Positions 1 to 4,366 of a stretch of DNA of 7,509 bases are shown here, piece after piece. Where the stretch lies: positions 1 to 7,509 of the forward strand of contig CAIKRN010000208.1 in NCBI GenBank assembly GCA_903829855.1, in the 5' to 3' direction. Source of the DNA: an uncultured Opitutia bacterium. Lineage in GTDB: Bacteria; Verrucomicrobiota; Verrucomicrobiia; Opitutales; UBA953. The translations under genes were made by a program, and so were the position numbers. Each line of letters opens with the position of its first letter. Positions within the stretch are counted from its first letter, which is position 1. The notes beneath the pieces are model-generated. The model searched no databases and had not been told where the DNA came from. It saw only the letters and a program-made list of their open reading frames with translations.

Positions 1-606
1 GATATCGCCGCCTTCGAAGCCGCCGATAAGGCCAACCCTCCGCCCCAGCACGCCCTGCTCTTCAGCGGCGCCAGCACGCTCCGCATGTGGAAGAACGTCG
101 CCGAGGAGATGAAACCCTACCCAGTGATTAATCGTGGTTTTGGCGGCTCCTATACGACCGAAGTCAACGGCTACATGGACCGCATCACGCTACCCTACCA
201 CCCGCGTGTGATTGCCTACCAGTGTGGCGGCAACGACGTGAATGCGGGCGACGAACCGGCCGCCCCGATCGGCCGCATCCGCGAATACATCGAACGCGTC
301 CGCAAAGAAAATCCCGATTGCGCCTTTGTCTTCATCGCCACCACCCGCGCCCCTTCCCGCAAAGCCAAGTGGCCCCTGCTCGATGAATACAACCGCCAGC
401 TCGCTCAACTCTGCAAGGACGGCAAAAACCTCTTCTTCGTGGACATCAACCCCGCGCTCAACCTGCCCAGCGGCGAAGGCAAACCAGGCAGCTACCTGAA
501 GGATAACCTGCACCCCGACGTCGATGGCTACAAGGCCATCGCCAGCGTCCTGAAGCCGGCAGTCGACGCGGCCTGGAAGGCGACGGAAGCGGCGTATAAA
601 AGGTAG
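1..606 (+). CDS. SGNH/GDSL-type hydrolase (esterase), 5' truncated
   Basis: The reading frame is open from base 1, so the window holds only the C-terminal 201 residues and the start lies upstream. All SGNH landmarks are visible. The block I sequence LFSGASTLRMW carries the likely nucleophile Ser25, in a GAS context like the GSS variant of the family rather than strict GDS. Block II is INRGFGGS (Gly46). Block III is CGGND, with Asn78 as the oxyanion-hole residue. Block V is DNLHPDVDGY, giving Asp168 and His171 of the catalytic triad. The combination of GxS..RxW and NRGFGG resembles the PAF-acetylhydrolase/lysophospholipase-like subfamily, which includes carbohydrate acetylesterases. Substrate cannot be read from sequence. 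A signal peptide, if present, would be upstream of the window. A palindromic repeat begins 12 bp after the stop. Family call is firm; acetylesterase activity on polysaccharide is inference from the nearby CE15-like gene. Confidence 0.88.
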   Translation, partial: DIAAFEAADKANPPPQHALLFSGASTLRMWKNVAEEMKPYPVINRGFGGSYTTEVNGYMDRITLPYHPRVIAYQCGGNDVNAGDEPAAPIGRIREYIERVRKENPDCAFVFIATTRAPSRKAKWPLLDEYNRQLAQLCKDGKNLFFVDINPALNLPSGEGKPGSYLKDNLHPDVDGYKAIASVLKPAVDAAWKATEAAYKR

Positions 607-618
607 GCCGCCAGCGAG

Positions 619-646
619 GTAGGGGCAGCACCGCGTGCTGCCCTAG
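619..646 (+). repeat. GTAG-headed palindromic repeat, copy 1 (REP-like)
   Basis: GTAGGGGC (619-626) leads into a perfect 9-bp stem, GGGCAGCAC (623-631) against GTGCTGCCC (635-643), with the 3-nt loop CGC and a closing TAG. The 8+5+3+9 spacing is identical to the copies at 1988-2012 (-), 3518-3542, 3615-3639 and 3649-3673 (-). There is no T-tract, so it is not a standard intrinsic terminator, although it lies just after the SGNH hydrolase stop. Confidence 0.75.
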
Positions 647-704
647 GTCTAACAACACCATTCCCTTTGCACTTTGAGGCATTGTCCCCAACTTTGCATC
701 GCCG

Positions 705-1943
705 ATGACCGAACCCGCTGCCACTCCTGCCACCCCGGCCGCGCGCTTCCCGAACGGTCCGTTTGTCCGGTATATGCTCGGCGAGGGGATCTCGATGACG
801 GGCACTTGGATGCAGGCGATGGCCCAGGGCTGGGTGATGGCCGGCCTCACGGGCAGCAGCCTAGCCATCGCCGCGGTTAATTTTGCCGGCGGTCTGCCGA
901 TGTTAATCCTCTTCCGTATCGGTGGCATGTACGCCGATAAATACGACAAACGCTTCATTCTGCAGGCGTGCCAACTTGCGCAGATCGCCTTCGCCATCGT
1001 CATGGGTACGCTCATCGCGCAGAACCAGCTCCAGATGTGGCATGTGATCGTCTGCGCGACCCTGCTGGGTGTCTCCAGTTCCTTCGAGATGCCCGCCGCC
1101 GCCGCCATCGTCCCCGAACTCGTCGGCAAAGAACACGTCGCCCGCGCCATCGCCGTCGACCGTGCCGTCTTCCACGGCACCCGCCTCGTCGGCCCCGCTA
1201 TCGCTGGCTTCCTGGTTGGTTCACTCGGCGCCCAATGGGCCTTCTACCTCAATGCGGTCTCGTTCCTCGCCCTGATGATCGCGCTGGCGACACTGCCTCC
1301 TCGACCGAAAGGCACGCAAGAGCAGGAAGAGAAACGTCAAGGCGGGATGGGCGCGGGTTTCCAACACCTACGCAACGACCCCACCAGCTTCGCCATGGTG
1401 ACCCTGCTGGCGACGAACACCCTCTTCGTCTTCCCGACGATGATCATGCTGCTGCCAATCTACGGCCAACATGTCCTCAAGCTCGATGCCCAGCACATGG
1501 GGCTGCTCATGTTTAGCTCCGGTATCGGTTCAGTGATCGGCTCGATTGGAATCATGTTCCTGCCGCGGGCGGCCCGGCAAACGGTCATCGCGATGACGAT
1601 GGCAATCATCTGCGGAGCGCTGATCAGCCTGAGCAAAGCCGACGTCTTCATCTGGGCGGCCTGCACGCTGACCTGCCTGGCCTTCGGCGTCTCGACGCTG
1701 GTCGGACTGGCTAACACAATCGTGCAGGAGCGTTCGCCAGAAGAAATCCGCGGACGCGTCTCGGCCATCGCCGGGCTGAGTTTCTTCGGCTTCCTTCCCT
1801 TCGCGGGTCTTATCATGGGATGGTTTGCCGATCACTTCGGCATCCGCCCGGTGCTCTTCAGCTCCGCCTGTGCCTACGCCGTCATCGGTTGTATCGTCAT
1901 TGTATGGGGACGGCGCGGAATGAACCGGGAAGTGGCAGCCTGA
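705..1943 (+). CDS. MFS transporter, EntS/MFS_3-type exporter
   Basis: This 412-residue polytopic inner-membrane protein has the length and hydrophobic periodicity of a 12-helix major facilitator. The first repeat reads GTWMQAMAQGWVMAGLTGSS (33-52), typical of the MFS_3/enterobactin-exporter-like family. It is followed by motif A in the loop after helix 2, GGMYADKYDKR (73-83). RLVGPAIAGFLVG (160-172) precedes helix 6, and a charged cytoplasmic linker (about 199-222, rich in Q/E/K/R) separates the two six-helix halves. EEIRGRVSAI near residue 350 is the matching signature of the second half. Family members usually use the proton gradient to export small molecules such as siderophores or drugs; the substrate here is unknown. 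The ATG at 705 is the first plausible start and puts a short Pro/Ala-rich cytoplasmic tail before helix 1. No Shine-Dalgarno sequence precedes it. No siderophore gene is adjacent, so an EntS role should not be assumed. Confidence 0.9.
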   Translation: MTEPAATPATPAARFPNGPFVRYMLGEGISMTGTWMQAMAQGWVMAGLTGSSLAIAAVNFAGGLPMLILFRIGGMYADKYDKRFILQACQLAQIAFAIVMGTLIAQNQLQMWHVIVCATLLGVSSSFEMPAAAAIVPELVGKEHVARAIAVDRAVFHGTRLVGPAIAGFLVGSLGAQWAFYLNAVSFLALMIALATLPPRPKGTQEQEEKRQGGMGAGFQHLRNDPTSFAMVTLLATNTLFVFPTMIMLLPIYGQHVLKLDAQHMGLLMFSSGIGSVIGSIGIMFLPRAARQTVIAMTMAIICGALISLSKADVFIWAACTLTCLAFGVSTLVGLANTIVQERSPEEIRGRVSAIAGLSFFGFLPFAGLIMGWFADHFGIRPVLFSSACAYAVIGCIVIVWGRRGMNREVAA

Positions 1944-1959
1944 GGACGAACCAGGGGAA

Positions 1960-1981
1960 GGGTGCGTTTCATCGTGCACCC
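1960..1981 (+). terminator. Possible hairpin terminator after the MFS gene
   Basis: GGGTGC (1960-1965) can pair with GCACCC (1976-1981) across a 10-nt loop, starting 16 nt after the MFS stop codon. No T-run follows. The position suits transcript 3'-end formation or stabilisation, but this is weak support for a true intrinsic terminator. Confidence 0.3.
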
Positions 1982-1984
1982 CCT

Positions 1985-2012
1985 CTAGGGCAGCACGCGG
2001 TGGCGCGCCTAC
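1985..2012 (-). repeat. GTAG-headed palindromic repeat, copy 2 (REP-like)
   Basis: Read on the minus strand from 2012, the element is GTAGGCGC, then GCCAC, loop CGC, then GTGCTGCCC and TAG. The right arm, loop and tail are identical to copy 1 at 619-646, while the left arm has diverged, so pairing is degraded. It lies between the convergent MFS gene and tRNA-Arg. Confidence 0.65.
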
Positions 2013-2034
2013 CCCAACCTCTACCCCTATTACT

Positions 2035-2051
2035 GGCGAGCTAGGCTCGCC
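2035..2051 (-). repeat. 7-bp hairpin just 3' of tRNA-Arg
   Basis: GGCGAGC (2035-2041) and GCTCGCC (2045-2051) form a perfect 7-bp stem with a 3-nt loop, six bases beyond the tRNA CCA. On the minus strand it begins GGGGCGAGC, like the body of the GTAG-headed repeats, but the GTAG head is replaced by CTTT. It may be a degenerate repeat copy, a tRNA transcript terminator without a T-tract, or both. Confidence 0.4.
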
Positions 2052-2057
2052 CCAAAG

Positions 2058-2132
2058 TGGTGCTCCCGTTGGGAGTCGAACCCAAATCGCCGGCTTCGGA
2101 GGCTAGCATTCTATCCATTGAAATACAGGAGC
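2058..2132 (-). tRNA. tRNA-Arg, anticodon CCG
   Basis: The minus strand folds as a full cloverleaf. The 7-bp acceptor stem GCTCCTG (2132-2126) pairs with CGGGAGC (2068-2062) with one wobble, followed by discriminator A2061 and an encoded CCA (2060-2058). The D arm has A14, G18-G19 and A21. The anticodon loop is C-T-CCG-A-A (2101-2095), reading the CGG arginine codon. The variable region is 4 nt. The T arm TTGGG/CCCAA is perfectly paired around TTCGACT, which has the conserved TTC and A58. Oddities are an A-C opposition at 29-41 next to a U-G wobble at 28-42 in the anticodon stem, and a U-U opposition at 10-25. Otherwise the conserved positions are intact, so it is probably functional. It starts about 70 nt beyond the stop codon of the CE15-like gene on the same strand. 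Confidence 0.92.
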
Positions 2133-2142
2133 GTGAAGGAGG

Positions 2143-2171
2143 TAAATTCCTCCGAATTGATACTTAGTCAA
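2143..2171 (-). promoter_or_regulatory. Weak candidate promoter for tRNA-Arg
   Basis: On the minus strand TTGACT (2171-2166) matches five of six -35 consensus bases. It lies 17 bp from AATTTA (2148-2143), which is AT-rich but a poor -10 match. Transcription would start only a few bases before the tRNA 5' end at 2132. A small hairpin, GGAGG (2138-2142) with CCTCC (2149-2153), overlaps the -10 position. Position favours it; the -10 sequence does not. Confidence 0.25.
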
Positions 2172-2201
2172 TCCTTCCCGAGGCGACCTGTGCCAGCCGC
2201 C

Positions 2202-3476
2202 TTATTTCTTGGCCAGCACCCGGTCGGCGAAATCCGCGTAGTTTTTCCAGTCTTCTAACAGGATATCGTGAACGCCCGGGCGCACATGGTAACCGACCGT
2301 GGTCCCAACGGACTTGCTGAGGGGTGGATACTCCTTGGTGCCTAAGCCGGGCAGACCCATCACATGGTAAACAGGATCTGCATGCACCGCACCGAGAAAT
2401 TCGCCGACCGGATCTGCCCAACTGTCTTCCTTAGCGCTGGCGACGTAGAGCGGGCGAGGCGCGACTAAGGCTAGGAGGTAATGGGAGTCGAGCGGCATGA
2501 ACTCTTCGCGCTCAGAGAAAGTTGCAAAACGCGCCGTGAACCAGTGCGGGAAGCCGCGGCCTTTATAATAGCCTGAGATGACGCCGACGGTCTCACCGAA
2601 GATGCGCTTGTTAAGCGCTGCCCCACCGCAACCGGAGTCATTGGAAATCACGAAAGCGAAACGTTGATCTTGAGCACCGGCCCAGAGGCCAGCCTTACCG
2701 AGGCGCGAATGGCCATGCGCAATGGCGCGCTGGGCGTCGACGGCCGGCACCGTTTCCAGGACATCAAGCATGCGGGACATCCCCCAAGCCCAGCAACCGA
2801 TGGCCGCCCATTCGCCATCCTTCCATTGCGTGTTCACGCCCGCCGGGGAGATGGCCGCGCGAAAACCTTCCTTCCAACCTTCCGGAAAATCTGCTTCGAA
2901 ATCGCCGTAATAAGCCGTGGCCACTGCATAACCGCGGTCGATAAGATACTCAATTTCCCAGCGCCGGGATTGGCCGCCCCGAAGCTTGGGGTCGGCGCGA
3001 TTGCTGCCATCATTCAACGCCCACTGCTTGGAAACCCACGTGGACGGGAGAAAGACCGCTGGGTCTTCGATGGTGGTGTAATTCCCACCGAAGCTCAGGC
3101 CCACAAACACCGGCACCGGGCTCTTGGCCGCATTGGGGGTGTACAGCAGGAGGTCGAATGACGGACCCTTCTTGCCGATTGGCCAGACCTTGAACTGCGT
3201 GCGCGTCGCCTTACCGCCTAAAGCATCCTTACCCTGCTCGCGCATTTCCGTCACCGCGGCGGCCTGCAGTTTACGGGTATCCGGCGTGCGCCCGAACATG
3301 TTCTCCTCAACCAGGCGGAAGACCTCTGGTCGACGAACTTCATTCCACATCTTGGCATCCGTCACCTTACGGCCATCCGCACAGACCAGCGGATCCGGTA
3401 GCGTATACGGCGGCACCTTCGCTTCATCGGAAATAGTCGGAGGAATGGCGGCAAGCAGGAGCATGGGGAGCAGCAT
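2202..3476 (-). CDS. Glucuronoyl esterase-like alpha/beta hydrolase (CE15 type), secreted
   Basis: From the ATG at 3476 this is a 424-residue protein. The N-terminus MLLPMLLLAAIPPTIS looks like a short signal peptide, implying export. The diagnostic nucleophile elbow is GHSRLGKAGLWAGAQ, with Ser257 as nucleophile followed by the Arg and Lys typical of CE15. ISNDSGCGGAALNKR (277-291) is the next conserved CE15 segment. SAKEDSWADPVGEF contributes a candidate acid (Glu350, Asp351 or Asp355), and GVHDI supplies the likely catalytic His403. Known CE15 enzymes cleave ester bonds between glucuronic acid on xylan and lignin alcohols; bacterial homologues often act on other uronate esters, so the exact substrate is inferred. 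The frame extends to a GTG at 3527, but those extra 17 codons lie partly inside a GTAG-headed repeat and place a Pro/Arg/Cys stretch before the signal, so I prefer 3476. No Shine-Dalgarno sequence is seen. The SGNH esterase at the left edge would fit the same plant or algal polysaccharide lifestyle. Confidence 0.85.
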   Translation of the reverse strand: MLLPMLLLAAIPPTISDEAKVPPYTLPDPLVCADGRKVTDAKMWNEVRRPEVFRLVEENMFGRTPDTRKLQAAAVTEMREQGKDALGGKATRTQFKVWPIGKKGPSFDLLLYTPNAAKSPVPVFVGLSFGGNYTTIEDPAVFLPSTWVSKQWALNDGSNRADPKLRGGQSRRWEIEYLIDRGYAVATAYYGDFEADFPEGWKEGFRAAISPAGVNTQWKDGEWAAIGCWAWGMSRMLDVLETVPAVDAQRAIAHGHSRLGKAGLWAGAQDQRFAFVISNDSGCGGAALNKRIFGETVGVISGYYKGRGFPHWFTARFATFSEREEFMPLDSHYLLALVAPRPLYVASAKEDSWADPVGEFLGAVHADPVYHVMGLPGLGTKEYPPLSKSVGTTVGYHVRPGVHDILLEDWKNYADFADRVLAKK

Positions 3477-3517
3477 GCCGCAACTATGGGGGGTGTGCCG
3501 ACCTGGGCAAGGACGAG

Positions 3518-3545
3518 GTAGGGGCACGACTGCGTGGCGTCCTAG
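3518..3545 (+). repeat. GTAG-headed palindromic repeat, copy 3 (REP-like)
   Basis: GTAGGGGC (3518-3525), ACGAC, loop TGC (3531-3533), GTGGCGTCC (3534-3542) and closing TAG reproduce the 8+5+3+9 layout of the family. Several stem pairs are mismatched or wobble, so this is a degraded copy. It lies about 40 bp upstream of the preferred start of the CE15-like gene and is the first of five copies in the 3477-3775 gap. Confidence 0.65.
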
Positions 3546-3554
3546 CTACATCGG

Positions 3555-3580
3555 GTAGGGACGTGATTACCATCACGACC
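3555..3580 (+). repeat. GTAG-headed palindromic repeat, 4-nt-loop type, copy 4
   Basis: GTAGGGAC (3555-3562) leads into CGTGAT (3562-3567), loop TACC (3568-3571) and ATCACG (3572-3577), a perfect 6-bp stem, ending ACC. The 8+5+4+9 spacing equals that of the minus-strand copy at 3697-3722, although the stem bases differ. Confidence 0.65.
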
Positions 3581-3591
3581 GTGTGGCCTCT

Positions 3592-3611
3592 TGGCCGCCG
3601 AATGGTGGCCA
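3592..3611 (+). repeat. Conserved-loop hairpin, left copy
   Basis: Stem TGGCC (3592-3596) with GGCCA (3607-3611) encloses GCCGAATGGT (3597-3606). The same ten bases are enclosed by a different stem, GTTC/GAAC, on the minus strand at 3696-3679. It lies between two GTAG-headed palindromes. Confidence 0.6.
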
Positions 3612-3614
3612 TAG

Positions 3615-3639
3615 GTAGGGGCAGGACTACGTCATGCCC
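3615..3639 (+). repeat. GTAG-headed palindromic repeat, 3-nt-loop type, copy 5
   Basis: GTAGGGGC (3615-3622) begins an imperfect hairpin: GGGCA (3619-3623) pairs with TGCCC (3635-3639), one G-A mismatch follows, GAC (3625-3627) pairs with GTC (3631-3633), and the loop is TAC. Five pairs, one mismatch, three pairs and a 3-nt loop is exactly the architecture of the opposing copy at 3649-3673. Confidence 0.7.
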
Positions 3640-3648
3640 GACGACAAA

Positions 3649-3673
3649 GGGCGCGGCGTAGCCACGCCCCTAC
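3649..3673 (-). repeat. GTAG-headed palindromic repeat, 3-nt-loop type, copy 6
   Basis: On the minus strand the element starts GTAGGGGC (3673-3666) and folds through GTGGC, loop TAC and GCCGCGCCC. GGGCG (3649-3653) pairs with CGCCC (3665-3669), C3654 opposes A3664, and GGC pairs with GCC. It is the inverted partner of the 3615-3639 copy, separated from it by 9 bp. Confidence 0.7.
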
Positions 3674-3678
3674 CCTGC

Positions 3679-3696
3679 GTTCACCATTCGGCGAAC
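3679..3696 (-). repeat. Conserved-loop hairpin, right copy
   Basis: On the minus strand GTTC (3696-3693) and GAAC (3682-3679) enclose GCCGAATGGT, the same ten bases as the hairpin at 3592-3611. The flanking stems differ in sequence but both pair, a compensatory pattern pointing to a constrained structure. Confidence 0.6.
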
Positions 3697-3722
3697 GGCG
3701 GCCATGGCAATGGCCGCCCTAC
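3697..3722 (-). repeat. GTAG-headed palindromic repeat, 4-nt-loop type, copy 7
   Basis: On the minus strand: GTAGGGCG (3722-3715), GCCAT, loop TGCC (3709-3706) and ATGGCCGCC (3705-3697). The 9-bp stem GGCGGCCAT/ATGGCCGCC is perfect, the strongest of the array. Spacing matches copy 4 at 3555-3580. Confidence 0.7.
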
Positions 3723-3757
3723 CCTTTGCATCATCCTCCCTTGCCCACGTGTCCCCT

Positions 3758-3798
3758 CGTTTGAAGTTTGGGCGTTTATCGCTCCCAAACTTCAAACG
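3758..3798. terminator. Perfect 15-bp inverted repeat across the folA stop codon
   Basis: CGTTTGAAGTTTGGG (3758-3772) is the exact reverse complement of CCCAAACTTCAAACG (3784-3798), with an 11-nt loop (3773-3783) that contains the folA TAA. The right arm encodes the last folA codons. On the folA strand the hairpin is followed by AGGGGACACG rather than a T-run, so it may act as a rho-independent-like stop, an mRNA-stabilising stem, or a block on convergent transcription. The inverted repeat itself is certain; the terminator role is inference. Confidence 0.5.
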
Positions 3799-4270
3799 CA
3801 TACCCCAACCCATCCTGGCTTCCCGACTTAGACGAAACAAGCTTGGTGAAAACCCTCTGCCAATCAGTGGGGAAGAAACGGTCGCCATCGAAGTCGCGGT
3901 CAATCCGTGTGATGAGCAACCGGTCGCAGAGCGGTAGCCCTTCGGCGTAGATGCGCTCGCCGCCCGTAATCCAAATCGGCCCCGCCCAACCCTCCATCCG
4001 GTCGGCGATCACGATCGCCTCCGCGAGGCTCGCGGCTTTCTCCGCGCCCGGAAACTCCCGAGCCGCATCACGCGACACGACAACCGTCCCACGACCCGGC
4101 AACGCTCGGCCGAGTTCGGCATAGCAGGCGGGCCCCTCGATCATCACCCCGCCCGCCGTCTGCTCCATGAACCAGGCCAAGTCCTCCGGGATATGCCAAG
4201 GAAGCTTGCCCGCGGCGCCAATAACCCCGTTTCGGGCCACTGCGACGATGCATTGGAGGGGTTTGGGCAC
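3776..4270 (-). CDS. folA: Dihydrofolate reductase
   Basis: FolA reduces dihydrofolate to tetrahydrofolate with NADPH in the cytoplasm. The 164 residues are close to the 159 of E. coli DHFR. Recognisable blocks are CIVAVARNGVIGAAGKLPWHIPEDLAWF (7-34), which contains Trp25 and the proton-relay acid Asp30 (E. coli Asp27); LPGRGTVVVSRD (57-68) with Arg60, matching the Arg57 that binds the folate glutamate tail; WITGGERIY (100-108), the glycine pair at the cofactor site; and LLITRIDRDFDGDRFFP (118-134). The C-terminus YAFEVWER matches the final DHFR strand. The odd feature is residues 45-49, EGPAC, where most family members have a GR(K/H)T motif contacting the NADPH phosphate. The start is a GTG at 4270, chosen because it gives the normal family N-terminus and no ATG is available. 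The gene is divergent from the PpiD-like gene across 96 bp; thyA is not adjacent. Confidence 0.93.
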   Translation of the reverse strand: MPKPLQCIVAVARNGVIGAAGKLPWHIPEDLAWFMEQTAGGVMIEGPACYAELGRALPGRGTVVVSRDAAREFPGAEKAASLAEAIVIADRMEGWAGPIWITGGERIYAEGLPLCDRLLITRIDRDFDGDRFFPTDWQRVFTKLVSSKSGSQDGLGYAFEVWER

Positions 4271-4330
4271 TCCCCAAGGGATGTTAATAACCCTGCGGGA
4301 TGCAAGCGCAGGGGCAAGCCGCTGGACTGA

Positions 4331-4360
4331 TTGACACCCGCCGAAAGGCTAGGGTAGGTT
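4331..4360 (+). promoter_or_regulatory. Candidate sigma-70 promoter of the PpiD-like gene
   Basis: A perfect -35 hexamer TTGACA (4331-4336) stands 18 bp from TAGGTT (4355-4360), a three-of-six -10 match. Only 6 bp separate this -10 from the ATG at 4367, which would place transcription start at or beside the start codon. No comparable promoter toward folA is obvious in the same 96-bp gap. Confidence 0.4.
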
Positions 4361-4366
4361 GACCGA

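Larger units (their letters stand above)
3555..3722. repeat. Nested inverted array of palindromic repeats (REPIN/BIME-like)
   Basis: Two composite units face each other. The left unit, on the plus strand, is a 4-nt-loop element (3555-3580), a conserved-loop hairpin (3592-3611) and a 3-nt-loop element (3615-3639). The right unit, on the minus strand, has the same order: 4-nt-loop element (3722-3697), conserved-loop hairpin (3696-3679) and 3-nt-loop element (3673-3649). The units meet around a 9-bp centre (3640-3648). GTAG heads lie at the outer end of each palindrome, as in REPIN and BIME arrays. With copy 3 at 3518, this fills most of the 300-bp gap between the CE15-like gene and folA. No credible gene is seen here, and 3723-3757 shows nothing recognisable. 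Confidence 0.7.

Noticed and set aside
619..646. Intrinsic terminator of the SGNH hydrolase
   Set aside because: The stem is strong but no T-run follows, and near-identical copies occur elsewhere away from gene ends; repeat membership explains it better.
458..1180. A 240-codon open frame on the minus strand
   Set aside because: It overlaps the SGNH hydrolase and MFS genes, which carry strong family motifs; high GC leaves long antisense frames open by chance.
1985..2132. tRNA-Arg as an integration site of a mobile element
   Set aside because: No integrase, no duplicated tRNA 3' end and no cargo region are seen nearby; the adjacent sequence is explained by small palindromes.
3477..3527. A longer CE15-like protein starting at a GTG at 3527
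   Set aside because: The added codons run into a palindromic repeat and encode an uncharacteristic stretch ahead of what looks like the signal peptide.
3518..3722. CRISPR array
   Set aside because: The repeats are inverted rather than direct, are imperfect, and there are no uniform unique spacers.
3634..3950. Small plus-strand open frames around the repeat array and folA 3' end
   Set aside because: They read through palindromes and antisense to folA, have no recognisable motifs and lack start signals.
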